Of a DNA stretch of 64,000 bases, positions 44,959-56,853 are shown piece after piece (position 1 is the stretch's first letter; every line of letters starts with the position of its first letter). Below the pieces are notes generated by a model that was not told where the DNA came from, did no database searches, and was given only the letters and a program-made list of their open reading frames with translations. Source of the DNA: Haliclona indistincta (lineage: Eukaryota > Porifera > Demospongiae > Haplosclerida > Chalinidae). The translations under genes and the position numbers were made by a program. Location: contig OZ024790.1 of NCBI GenBank assembly GCA_964017065.1, positions 10,118,403 through 10,182,402 on the forward strand, in the 5' to 3' direction.

Positions 44959-45377
44959 AAAATATCATGCAAGAGTGCAGTTGTATTTAATTTGAGATCA
45001 AAGACCATTATTTTTACCGAGTATTTCTGTTCAATGTCTTAGATATGTGTAATGCTTGTCTGTTTGATTTGTGTGAGATTTTTACAACAAAATTAGCAAT
45101 ACCATTGCACACCATTCAAGATTATTCATTGTTATTATAATTCCAATCCAAATTGACTTTATCTTGCGCATGAAGCTGTGTAGGAAGGTGCCGGAGCAGA
45201 GTTCAACTTGCATTGAACCGTAGATTATCTATGTTGAGCTTACGAAGTTGACATCATGGCTAGCTAGCTGTCCTCCCTGATAGCTGATCAAGTGTATAGT
45301 GAGTACCATAGCAATCTGGAGCTGCGGATCCAGGTGAGCTACTAGCTGTGGTCATGTACTGAGAGCACGGTTCTCGT
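44959..45377 (+). other. Intergenic region after the receptor PTP
   Basis: It contains the likely PTP 3' UTR and upstream sequence of the next frame. Nothing else is recognised. Confidence 0.4.
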
Positions 45378-45764
45378 GTGTTAGGGTTTATTCTAGTGTA
45401 CACAGATGGTGGTGTGAGTGGCTTCTTGGCTTTCCTTGTAGCATGTACATGCGCAGTGACTGATTTACCATCTGATGACATATTACATTCACTGGTTCAC
45501 TGTATGAGTTTGTGTCTATGCATTGAGGGACATCTTGAACAGAATCCGTCTCGCTGGTTGGACAGCGCGCTGCTGACTTCTTCTCTGCAGTACTTGGTAG
45601 AACTGAAACTGGCAGACACAACTCGGCTACGGAATTTAGTCCGCCTAGAAGAGGCCGACAGGAAGACAACCAGATTTCAGCCCTCAGTCCTCGAACAGGC
45701 AGTACTTCTGGTTCAAAAACACTGTCAAGGACAAGTGCAGGATTACAGACAGCTTAAGTGTTGA
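45378..45764 (+). CDS. Hypothetical protein, probably partial
   Basis: Not recognised. A frame of about 129 residues starts with a hydrophobic part (VSGFLAFLVACTCAV) followed by a helix-rich part (HCMSLCLCIEGHLEQ, LLTSSLQYLVELKLAD, VLEQAVLLVQKHC). A TTCTAG acceptor lies just after the first codons, so an upstream exon is possible. It ends just before the BUD13-like sequence. Confidence 0.4.
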   Translation: MLGFILVYTDGGVSGFLAFLVACTCAVTDLPSDDILHSLVHCMSLCLCIEGHLEQNPSRWLDSALLTSSLQYLVELKLADTTRLRNLVRLEEADRKTTRFQPSVLEQAVLLVQKHCQGQVQDYRQLKC

Positions 45765-45817
45765 GAGATGAGATTTTGGAGGCACGGAGAGGGTTCTATA
45801 AAAAAATGGACTTAGAA

Positions 45818-47137
45818 ATTTTAGGTAGAAAGGTAGAGACTGTGTATCGGAAAGATAATGGTGAAGCTAAACCCAAGATTGGAGAGAATACAGAAAGAGG
45901 AGTTGAAATGGAGAAAGACTAGCATGCATGCAGTGGGGAAGAGAGTGAGCTAATAGTATGTAGACTTATAGAAAGCTTATCTAACTCCCACCAAACCATG
46001 TGGTTTTAGGGCCTGCACCTATATATAGTAAATCTGTGTTTTTGTGCTGTTTTTACTACATGTACCCACTGATCATTAGTGATCAAGTACTCTAAGGTGC
46101 ACTGCCTATTGCAGTCAGTACAGCCCAGAAGCCTTACTATAGGATAAACAAATCCCAATTTGCTGTGTACCAGTGTGATTCATTCTTTTACATGTTAAAT
46201 TTTCGTCACAACAATTAAATATTCTGATTGCAAATTTGCTATCACTGCCGACATAATCTAATTGACAGATTTTTGATGACTCTATTTATAGAATTGCTCA
46301 GGTCAAGTCAGCTCAAGAGAAATTAGAGGATGAGTAATATTATATGAGATGACTAACCACTCACTCGCTCACGTGAAGATGAGGATTTGAAGAGATTACG
46401 GGCTAGGGATAGGAAAGGAGATCCCATGCTGGTCTTTATAAAGAAGAAAAAGAAGACAGAACTGGAGCTACCAGGAAAGAAAGGTGATCATCAGAATATT
46501 TCACTAAAATTATTTTCATGAACTGTACCAGCTAACACATATACAGTGTATCAGGAGCGCATAATGGGAAGGAGCATTTGACTCCGTATTTGCCCATAGT
46601 AATCAAAAACTATATACCGCTGCTGCGTGCTTGAAAACTTGAGCCATTCTTTGTGCGCTGTGGCTAGCTATTTCCTACATTTACATGAACAAAGACAAGC
46701 AGGAAGTTAAGCCAGAGCCACGATCGCTGTCTTATATGGTCTCATGTGCTCCTGAATGTATGTGTGCAGACAATTAGGAGGCGTTTAAGCGATCATTTTA
46801 GACTCGGCACAACACTCGTCGAAATAATGTCTAACCTGCATTCTGTGTTGATCGAATTAATTTTGACAAAAGGCTTTAGTTATAGCGATTACAGGACAAA
46901 TTAATTTTGGTTATGAGATAGATAACCAACACGAGATTGTATAAGTTATGAATCAGTAAATGAATTTGTTGTGTTTATGTACATACAGAGACATCCACGT
47001 ACACGGGGAAATTCCCTGAGAACATTCGTCCTGGTTATCGATGGGACGGAGTAGACAGATCCAATGGATTTGAAAAGGCAATGTTTCTGAGACGAGCAGA
47101 GAAGGTGGCTATCAAGGAAGTAGCTTACAAATACTGA
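45818..47137 (+). pseudogene. BUD13: BUD13-like remnants
   Basis: BUD13 is part of the RES complex of the spliceosome. Pieces resemble its C-terminal half in order: VETVYRKDNG (about 45838), LERIQKEELKWRK in another phase (about 45880), QVKSAQEKLEDE (about 46303), DEDLKRLRARDRKGDPMLVF (about 46381-46483), and [20 protein letters not shown] to the stop (46990-47137). The change of frame between the first two pieces and the absence of the N-terminal region suggest a decayed copy. The last exon keeps the family hallmark and an open frame, so a divergent working gene remains possible. Confidence 0.6.
46484..46977 (+). other. Stretch between the last two BUD13-like exons
   Basis: About 490 bp with no coding signal or repeat that I can name. 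Confidence 0.35.
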
Positions 47138-47301
47138 AGACATGTAGTATATACCCTCTCACATGTTAAATACTATGATGATAATACTATTGTTGTTTGT
47201 ATAATAATTATTATTTTAAAATTTTCTTATAAAAAAGTTTAATGCTATTATGAAGTGTGAAATGTCAAACATAATTTTTATACTACAATTCTACTATGTG
47301 A

Positions 47302-50300
47302 TTATGGTTCCAACAGGTGTTTATATTGTTCGTGGATGTGTGGTGGTAGATTGTCACAGCGAAGTCTCAACTTCTTTAATCGACTACTAGCAGCAGCCTC
47401 AATCAGTTGGAGCAGTGCTCCATTCTTTTTACTGTTGTAGAATGTTATTAACTCTCTAATCACTAGTACATCTAGCGTGCGATGTGACTGTACAATGTTA
47501 GTGAGAATAGGTAGATCATAAGAGTGCAGTACACCACCATCAATCCTCAGGTAGGTCAGTGAAGTGATATTCATGATCAGTGCAGCTAGCGGGCGAAGAT
47601 TGTGAGTTGAGACGGTGAGCTCTTTGAGGTTTGTGTTCTCATGTGGGAGTAGCTCATCATAATTCACGGTATCTCGTTGAAATAAATGTAATGACAGTTC
47701 TTTCAGTGAAGATGGTTGAAATAATAGTGGAATTAGTGTGTTCATATGTAGTTCACTAGTATTAGTTCCAAATCTATTGTACTCTAGTCTCCTCAGTCCA
47801 CTCCCTGGTGCTATCAGCTGTTGTAAGACGACCTCAACATCACGATCATAATAATAATCAGGCTCAATTACTATGTTCAGATAAACAAGTTCACAAAATT
47901 CTTTCAATGGAGCAAAAACTTGAGAAAAAAATAAAGATCGTAACATCAAACGCAGTGATCGAATTCTCTTCTTAGCAATAGGAGAGGACCTGAGACCCTT
48001 TACCAGAAGATTAACTCCCTCCATTCCCATATCGTCGTTAATGCTTAGTCCCCATCTTTCATCAAAGTGGCTAATGCAGTATCCTGTGGCATACAAGTCA
48101 AAGCCGACTACTGGTCTAACATATATTGTATCACGCTTACTATAGTCCAAATTCACACTATCCATAATGCTAGGACACTCATATGCACAATGGACCAACT
48201 TTAGATCCTCAGAGGCAAGCAGCTGTACCAACTCCTGGTACACAGGGAGACTATGATATTCATCATGTCTGTACATTCCTGCCAGAAACCTCACAACAAC
48301 ACTACCTTCCTTCAGCCATTTTACCAGTTCAAAGCCACTAAGATTCACAATAGCAATATGGAGGGCAGTCAAGAATTCTTGAAGAGTGAGATGGAGGAAG
48401 GAGTAGGAGCACCCAGGACCTGTACACACATTCAAACTTGTGGTCTTTTTCATTGTCCCAAGATGCTCAAAGTCCTCACCAAGGTCAGTGAAGACATATC
48501 TTTTCTCACACAGACTCTCATAGGCCACCCTGGCTAGCTGAAGAAGCTGCTGAGCCACTACAGGAGGAAGCTTGCTAATGTCCTCTGTACGCTGGAGGGA
48601 AGGAGGCATGCAATACTCACTAGGAACCTGACGTATAGACGCGAGGTGCCTGCGAATGAGACCACGAGTGAGAGCATCAAAGAGCTGTGTCATGGTTGTA
48701 GGGAAGGGAGTATCTGTGTCAAAGCTGTCCTGGTATATCAGGGCTACAATGACAGCATTGAGAGGGATGTACATCATGCCATGTATGGGAGGAGTACTGG
48801 TAATGTAAGACAAAAACCCTGCCAGGATATCCCCACTAAACACGCTCTCAGCAAACTGCTTGATATCCTCTTTAGTGAAGCCAATTACCTCGAGGTGCCT
48901 TTGTATGTTATGCTGACAGAGTCCCCAGAGCTCAGCGCTTACTGAAGGACGACTGGTGATAATAATAGAAGCCTCTGGCAGGAGCCTACCCTTGAGTAGA
49001 TCTATGTAAACTGAGCCCTCCTGTCGCTGCTTACAAGGAAGCTCATCAAACCCATCGCACACGATAAGCATGCCATTGCCTCTTCCTATTGCAGCCAAAA
49101 GGTCTTGCATGTTAGTGGTAGCACCACATGGCAGCAGGTCCTCTAAACAGCATGCCTCTTGAGCCCTCTTCTCTCTCAACCGAACTAGCACCACTAATTC
49201 ATACTGCTTCACACTTTCTAACTCATCCCATTTGTGACACACCTCCCATGCCAGTGTGCTTTTGCCGATACCTGGTGCACCCTCTACCAATACACACCGC
49301 AGTCGTTTTCGTTTCTCTCTGATTGGCTTCAGTATATGAGCAAGCGCTATCGGAGCTTTCTCACACAAGATCTCTTCAGTTAAACCGTGGAGACTTTTTC
49401 TAGTAAACTCATCAGCTTTCTTCCTGGTAACACCCTCTTTGCTGATGATAGCTAGCTGAATGTAGTGCTTGCTGGCAGTAGTGAGTAGTTTATCATCATC
49501 AGGGAGTGGCTGCTGGTAACAGTCCTTCAGAAACTGCTTGTATTGTTTTCTGGTGATAGCTGCATGAGGAGAGGAAACATATTATCCACTGGCCAATAGT
49601 GACTGAGTAAACCATGTACAGTACGTATCGGTTATAGCGTGACCGCGAGTAACGATTTATCTGTTATAGCGATGGAATCACGAATAATCAAAAGCAAAAC
49701 GTTACCTTACCATACAAATTGTATCGGGTATAGCGATCTCGGCTATAGCGATAAACCTGGTATAACGATAGGAAGACGCGAGGCAAAACGCACTATTCTG
49801 TATAAAAGCGGATCACTTTTAGCGATAGCCGACCACGCCCACATTGGCGTGTTATGAGAACATGTGCTGAAGAGCCTGAGCTACGACAGATCGCGATCAA
49901 TCGATCGCAGCATCGCACCAGCAGTTCACCTAGGCCTATCTATACATGATAGCTGTTAGTGCAGCAATTGCTATGCTGGTCAATGGTGTACTTCGTGTTT
50001 CTCACTCGTCTGCAAAGATGTATATATGGACGTAGAGAAGCGAAGCTGAAGGTGATACCTGTATTTACCATGCTTGATGAGAACCTTGGGCGTTTGATAG
50101 AACTTTCCATGGCTGCTACAGTAGCAGAGCAAGCTGCATGGCTGCTGTGCGCGCGTATTATTACTAGCGGATGATGTCATTACTAATAGTCTATGAATAT
50201 TAATCAGTATCGAGCATAACGATATACTGCTTATAACGATAGAATCACCCAAAATCAAAGACCCAAGCAATAACCGATACGTACTGTATGTCATGATACC

Positions 50301-51624
50301 TGTTGCGCTTGAATGAGATGAAGAGGTGATGGAGGAGGATTGTAGCATGCTATCATTGGTCTGTTGTGCTGTAACATGAAGACAATGTCACATGTTGTTC
50401 ATGCACACATTCTCTACTCACCTGATGTATTTGATGGTAGGAATGATACAGTGAGTTGCTTTAAAGCATCTTCAAGGATATTTTTGGTGCAATTTTCTTG
50501 TGGACCCTTCAGCCACATGGCCAGCATTTCTATCCTGCACCTCTCCACCTGTCCTCTCTGGTTTTCTTCAATTGTTTTCAAAACAGGATGACTCAAACCA
50601 AGATAAATTCCAAGTGGGAACCATTGATACACTGTACTCAGTGCAGTCACTAAAACTGATAGGTGAGAGTAGTCTGTAGTGAGAGAATGAAATGACATTG
50701 ATTGGACGCTGCACAGGCAGCAGGAATTATACTTGGTTCAATTGAAGTAACAGACCTTTTCGTTATAAGTAAAATGTATTTTAAGCCTGCCTCCTACGGT
50801 TTCTAAACCATCTACATAGATTTTGAGCATTTTCAATTTAAGTGTTAAAAACCCGCACCGTTCTGACTGTATGTTTCAAGACAGAGTCTCGAAAAATTTG
50901 TAAGGCTCAACTGCTACGGCCCTTGCAGAGGCTCTGCCCACCAAACCATAAAACAAAAACATGCTCATCACCTAATGTGCCATCAGGAATTTTGGATAGG
51001 TTGACAATAAGTGCTGGTTCCTTCAGAGAAGGAGGATGGTAGCTAGTCGCTTCTTGTGCTGTAACATGAAGACACTGTCACATGTTATTCCACCATGCAC
51101 ATTCTCTGCTCACCTGATGTGTTTAGTGGTAGGGACGACAACAGTTGAGCCTGAGGAATGTGCAATGACTTGAGTTGAGCTACATCAGAGCACTATCTGG
51201 TCAGTAGATGTACTCACATTATCAGACTCACCACATGTGGACCTCAGCTTGTCACATAGGTGCTGCATTGAACTGTCCTTATCTAGCTCTTCCACAAACT
51301 TGTGAAAGTTCTGAGGGTCTAGTCGGGTCGCTGTTTCTGTCGCATCTAGAAGCTCTGTCACTTTGTCTCGTCTAAGAATCAAATCAGACAATTTCTTTTT
51401 CGACACACGCGCGGACAGTACACCAGTAGAGTACAGACTCTTAGAGAGCGGAGTAGGATTTCTGATAGCTTCTGAAAGGTCATCATAATGGACTTTGAAA
51501 GAGCGGTACTCAGCGCTCTCAGTATTCTAAGGCGGAATAATAAAAGACCAGGATTAAAAGAGACGTAGGGGTTTACCAGATGATCAGTACAAGATGCGAG
51601 ACAAGATGCCATTGCCGAGGCCAT
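47302..51624 (-). CDS. NLR immune receptor: CARD-like, DEATH, NACHT, LRR-like
   Basis: A cytosolic pattern-recognition-type receptor. Exons: 51624-51577, 51526-51232, 51179-51114, 51058-50972, 50673-50422, 50368-50300, 49559-47302. Phases agree (all phase 1 after exon 2) and give 1024 residues. Residues about 30-115 form a CARD-like helical bundle (LLDATETATRLDPQNFHKFVEEL). Residues about 165-249 form a DEATH domain (HLSVLVTALSTVYQWFPLG). The NACHT ATPase has Walker A GAPGIGKST (about 365), Walker B LIVCDGFDELP (about 442) and sensor ITSRPS (about 470). The C-terminal ~250 residues have leucine-rich repeat spacing. Sponge genomes have expanded NLR families of this build. Divergent to the SLC46 gene with 138 bp between starts. 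Confidence 0.9.
49617..50289. mobile_element. TA-flanked inverted-repeat element in NLR intron 6
   Basis: The ends read TA-CAGTACGTATCGGTTAT and the complement followed by TA, giving 17-bp terminal inverted repeats with a TA target duplication. That fits a Tc1/mariner or pogo-type non-autonomous element of about 670 bp. Internal GTTATAGCGAT-like motifs repeat near both ends. No transposase is visible. Confidence 0.8.
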
Positions 51625-51762
51625 TGCTTTCTCTATCTCAGACTTAGGGGCGTAGTTCTAATCACGTGTGTGTTGGAGACACGCCCATTAAGGAATTTGT
51701 AGTTCACCAAGTCACATGCAAGACTCTCTCGATCGACTCAGACTCTACCGTTAGAACAGAAC
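51625..51762. promoter_or_regulatory. 138-bp bidirectional promoter gap NLR / SLC46
   Basis: Two ATGs face away from each other with 138 bp between them. A CACGTG E-box lies at about 51663. No TATA box is obvious. Confidence 0.5.
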
Positions 51763-53530
51763 ATGAGCGACCATCACCTCAAGGATTGTTCCAGTGACGA
51801 TAATATCCCGCCGGATTATGACTGCCACCTGCAAGACAGAGTATCTAACACTCGGCGTAGCCGGCGTTTCAGCAATATGGTCTCCCACTTCTCCTCCTGG
51901 TCTAATATCAAGTACTACATCATCCCTGTGGAGATAGTAGTGTTCTTCTATATCTACTTGTCTTTATTCCGGTTTCAACTTTTCCAGCAGTACGTTTATC
52001 AGCAGTCTGCTCGTGACCGACTCAATATCTCGTCTAACTTCACTGGTTGTTTCAACCAGTCTAAAATAGTAGAACTGTCAGACAACACAACCTTTGCTGC
52101 TATCCAAGACAACGCCAAGCATATCTTGATGGTCAATACCATTGTGTCAGAGGTTCCTGCAATCTTTGTTAACATGGTGCTTGGTGGATTTGCCGACAAA
52201 TACGGCAGAAAGCCGATTTTCTTTTTCATACTGACCGGTCAGCTTATTCAGACAGTTCTGGAGCTGGTGGTCGTATACTTCAACCTCAATATGTACGTCT
52301 TCACTGTAGGTAGTGTCACTAGTGGTCTAACAGGTGGTTTTGCAGCCTTGTTTTTAGCTGCCTATGCATATATTGCCGATATAACTCCCAAACGCTGGCT
52401 GACGATTCGAAGCGGCTTTCTTCAAGTATTTGTTTTTGTTGGGAAAGCAGTCAGTGCGGCTACCTCCAATAGTTGGTTGGATAGTAATGGCTGTGATGTT
52501 ATTCCTCCACTATGGCTATTGCTGGTGTTAGGATCAGTTGCTGTTATCTATTCTTTAGTGATTCCCGAGTCACTTTCCGATAAGAGAAGAAAGGAGCTCG
52601 CACTGATCCCAAAGAAAGGTCTTCAGGCATGGATTACTGGAGTTAAGATTTACTTTAAGCCTTACTTCCTGGGATTGAAAAAATATTGGAAGTTGTTAGT
52701 AGCCACTGCAGTCTTCATGCTGACAGTTATCAATGAAATTGGGTTCACACAAATCTTAACATACTTTCTTCAGAACAAGCCTCTTGAATGGCACCTTGAT
52801 ATCATCAGTATATACGGCACAGTCATGTCAGTAACTCATGGTGTAGTGTTATTGATTGTGCTGCCATTGTTAGTGCTCATTGGGCTCCCTGATGCACTGA
52901 TTGTATTCATTGGTGTTGTGTTTACTGGCGGTGCAGCTGTTTTCTTTGGATTTGCTGAGCACTCATGGCCAGTCTGGTTAGTCTTCATAGGTAAGGAAAC
53001 AATGAAGAGATAGTACAAAGCTTAATTTTTTTATTTCCAGGAGGGACTGTACAGAGTCTTGAAGCTGTGATTGATCCGACTTTACGCTCACTGATGTCAA
53101 AACTAGTTGGACCTGATGACCAAGGTGAATTATGAATACCATTATGGGTGTGTCTATTATTTTACAACAGGTGCCATGTTTTCATTCTTGGCTACTATTG
53201 AAATGCTGTGCAGTACCATCTCCAGTGCTCTCTTCCTGAACCTTTACCAGTCCAGCGGAGAGGTGGCTGGATTTCATGTCAGCCAGAGCATTGCCTTCTG
53301 GGCAATGGCTGGTATTTGGGCCGCTGCTGTCCCCCTTTTATTGTGAGTCAAAACAGCATGGTACTAACACAACACTGACTTTATTATTTTGTCGCAGGTT
53401 GCTACTGGCAAGCTGGCTTTATTCTACTTGCTATAAAGCTAAACGATATTATTATGGTGATGATCGTAACATGGAAAACGAACAACTTTTGACAGAAGAC
53501 AATGGCTCTGAAGAAAAGGGAACCGCTTAG
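51763..53530 (+). CDS. SLC46-type major facilitator transporter
   Basis: Exons 51763-52990, 53041-53124, 53171-53342 and 53398-53530, phases agreeing, give 538 residues. The protein has about 12 membrane segments. The first (VEIVVFFYIYLSLF) is followed by a long N-glycosylated loop with Cys, as in SLC46 proteins. MFS motif A appears as GGFADKYGRKP, and YIADITPKRWLTIRSG is a family-like segment. SLC46 members carry folates, haem or muropeptide-like solutes across plasma or lysosomal membranes; the substrate here cannot be read from sequence. Shares a promoter gap with the NLR. Confidence 0.87.
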
Positions 53531-53852
53531 CATGCGATTTTCAGCATATAAAATTGTGAATAATAAATTATTATTTCGTTGTGTACATGTTATTGTATAC
53601 ACTGAGCTACTTTCAATCCACGCCTAAAATTAGAGTGCAATTTTGTACACTGGTTTGAGTTGCACCTTTTGATCTGAGCCAGTCATGCCGGCTGCTGAGA
53701 TTTTTTGCTCACAAACACTCATGCTGTGATCAGATACCTATAATCTCCAACCATATGATCGCTGAGGTCTGTCATGCATCTTTAGAACACAATATCCTCA
53801 TGAATTAAGACAAGCATGACAATCGGTAATGCAGCTAATCTTCATACACTGA
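53531..53852. other. Convergent intergenic gap SLC46 / tetraspanin
   Basis: A 3' UTR-like AT-rich stretch with an AATAAA near 53560. Nothing else seen. Confidence 0.45.
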
Positions 53853-54207
53853 TCATGCACCACCAAATATGGTACATGACAATAGCAGCATTGCAACTGA
53901 GGCTGCCCCTAATAATATTACCGGTATTCCTCCACTAATGATACTAACTCCAGCAACAACACTGTGAATAATAAATTATAATGGAAATAAGACACTAACT
54001 GAGTAAAATAAGAAATTAGGGATCACATCATATTTTTATAACAGGTACCTTAGTGTATATTACAGTAGTTCAATGGTCATCTCAGTGACGATATCTGGAC
54101 ATGTTGTCTCATTGACCAGTGGGTTGGTGGTGTTACAGCAAGAGACTGGTACAGAGTATTTGTTGAAAACTTGTTCATAATCACTGAAATTCATTGCTCC
54201 ACAACAT
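53853..54207 (-). CDS. Tetraspanin, last two exons
   Basis: Exon 54207-54064 encodes a large extracellular loop with the tetraspanin CCG motif (CCGAMNFSDYEQVF) and then VPVSCCN and a later Cys, the family disulphide pattern. Exon 53961-53853 encodes the fourth membrane segment (SGGIPVILLGAASVAMLLLSC) and ends at TGA. The joining phase is consistent. Possible earlier exons lie near 54260-54340 and 54440-54480, but I could not join them. Membrane segments 1-3 are not clearly present, and the large inverted repeat begins nearby, so the gene may be truncated. Confidence 0.65.
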
Positions 54208-54462
54208 CTAGACTATAATTATTTAAACAAAGCTTTAACCTTAAAACTCTCTCAGTATTATTTTATTGTGTTTTGATCAGTATCCCATGTGTCCCTGACT
54301 CTTCGAGATGAGTTGTGGATGATGAACAATGATAATGTCAGTAGTGACTATTAAAACACTGATTCTACATGTGTACATGATAATGCAATGATTTTACAAC
54401 GATCACATCATGTCATCACTCACACAAGGGATATCAGAGCACCTGCTGCAGTACCAATAACT

Positions 54463-54659
54463 ATTATTGGGGCGAGCCTGAGCGAGCCCCACATTGATTG
54501 GCACAATGGCCCACGCGGCGGGGAATGAATCTATCTGTCACGGGGTAGCGTTTGTCCTTTTCAATGTTCCCGATAACTAGAGCCCCGTTTACACGACACC
54601 TCCAACCCGGATTGAATCCGGATCGACCTGCGTGTAAACGCGAGGTTATCGATAAGGGG
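54463..54659. repeat. Outer left flank of the giant inverted repeat
   Basis: It starts GGGGCGAGCCTGAGC, which recurs inverted at about 62279-62293. It also contains GCCCCGTTTACACG, which recurs inverted near 61615, and several AATCCGGAT motifs shared with 61140-61230 and 61570-61610. These look like ends of older elements surrounding the palindrome. Confidence 0.55.
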
Positions 54660-55269
54660 TTGTCATCCGCCTCCTCGCACAGGCCGGAAATACCTCCTCG
54701 CACAGGCCGGAAATAGTCAGACCTTGTCATCCGCCTACTCCTCGCACAGGCCGGAAATCTCAATCTCAGGCCGGAAGCTTCTATAAAGCTCCACCAAAGG
54801 TAGCACTATCTGGAGATTGCTTCAGTGCTTGGAAGATAATTATAGCTGATGCTCCTGTTGCTGGCGCTGCTGTTTAGCCGTCTTCACGTGTAAGTTATTA
54901 CCGTACGTACATGTACCTAGTCTCGATTACCCTGCACTGTCTGCTATTCCCCACTGATCAGTCAACACACACCAACAGTGTGCTAAAATTCTAAATATAA
55001 TTATACATACTAATGTGTAGTGTATGTTGTGTGTATGCCTCGGTGTATGTTGTGTGTGTACGTGCCTGCATAGATATTTCAGACGTCCCCAATGTCAAAA
55101 TGCAATGTGTGCATGTACTAATCTATGTACATCATGATTCTACATAGAGCAAGGTTGATTCAATGTGAATAGATGCCTAGTAGTCGATGTGTAGGCATTA
55201 GAGGCTTAAGCATTTTGTTGTGTAGGTCAATATGTGTGTCGTCAATGGCACGACTGTCTATTATCCCTG

Positions 55270-55364
<95 letters not shown>

Positions 55365-55997
55365 CTCAATAACCAGTTGCCATAGCATCTTTGTGTGTCG
55401 CAAGGATGCTGCTCCCTATTGGTCTTGCATTCTATGCTTGCAGTGCTATGTTGGTGTAATTGTAATACCCAATAGCTAAACCTCAAACCAGCAACAAAGT
55501 CACTACGTAGTCTGGACAGCAGTTGAGTAAAATGAATTGATGGCTACTGCACGCTAGACACTACCATGCATGCATGAACTTAATTATGTGATTGGTGGCC
55601 CGAACTGTTCACAGTAGCAGATGGCTTCACCTATAACTGAACCTTGATCTAATACTTTCTGTTTACTTGAGTCACTTGACATGGGCTGTCAGCTAGGGTG
55701 GCATGGATAGTGGTTAGAGTACTTGTCATCATAGAATCCGTAGAATCCGTAGTCATCAAAGAGTTAAATTATCGCTCTCCCTCTCCTCTCTCCTCTCTCT
55801 CTCTCTCTCTCGTTGTCTTTGTTTTAGTCTCTCTCAATGTTTCTATCTCTGTATTTTCATGTCTCATACTCTATAGCTCTCTCCAAATCTGTCTACCATT
55901 CATCTCTTTCACTCTCTATCTTACACACATTATAAGCAAAAGCAATAATCTCAGGGTGTATGCATGAGTGTGTGTGTGTGCGTGTGTGCGTGTGCAT

Positions 55998-56076
<79 letters not shown>

Positions 56077-56853
56077 TTCACCTCCTAAATTTTTACAAAT
56101 AAAACAAGTTCTACTAGAAAAACAAAAATATGAGATGATGGAATAGTTATAAATGAGCTTCTGCTGATTGAAGGTCAATTGTGAAACCTGAATGAAAGTC
56201 AGGTTTCATAATGCGTGCAAGTTTTCCTGCACGCACATTCTCAATCACTTACATAATATGTGCTCATACTCTCTCTCACACACTAGTCTTCATCTCTCAA
56301 ACTATGTCTGATTGACTGCACTGATGAGATCCGATAGATCGAAACAGTCTGATAACTCATGTTGTCGACTGTCTGCAGTTTCAGATTCTATGTTTCTGTT
56401 CTCTCTTTTCAATTATTATTTTGTTCAGCAAAAATCAATGTGTTCACATTGTTAAAATGTAGATCTAATCATACGATTGTTTCAGCTGTGTTCTATCAAT
56501 AATGTATTTCACATGTACTATACTAGCCTCGTCCCCAGGCCACACCCTCCTTCCTCGTTCATCCCCTCAGCAGGGGGAGTGGCCTGGAGGCAAGGCTAGT
56601 ACTATACATGAGATAAATGTAGTACAGATGTATCACATTATTATCGCATGTGAGACATTGCTTTGAGTTTGACAAACTTGAATCAAACGACTTGTATGTG
56701 ACCTCTGTGGTGCAGTATAATGAGTTTCGTATTGTATAGCTGGTCAGCTTTGAGTTAGTGCATAGTGCAATGAATATTCCTGTCTCAAGACAATAAGGTT
56801 GGAGAATCAGTCTGTGGTAAGGTAAGCATATCAAGAAGCCAATTGAACACCAC
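54660..56853 (+). repeat. Left arm of a giant inverted repeat
   Basis: This ~2.19-kb arm matches the reverse complement of 58945-61136 with very few differences apart from microsatellite length. It contains a (TC)n run (55273-55359), a (TG)n run (about 55967-56070) and a ~75-bp hairpin starting ACTAGCCTCGTCCCC (about 56523-56602). No convincing gene lies within. Confidence 0.92.

Noticed and set aside
54464..54763. Minus-strand frame at the left edge of the giant repeat
   Set aside because: It reads through repeated GGCCGGAAAT and AATCCGG motifs and resembles no protein I know.
55893..56178. His/Thr repeat proteins at the TG/CA runs, also at 59619-59928
   Set aside because: These are translations of (TG)n/(CA)n microsatellites without any domain or splice support.
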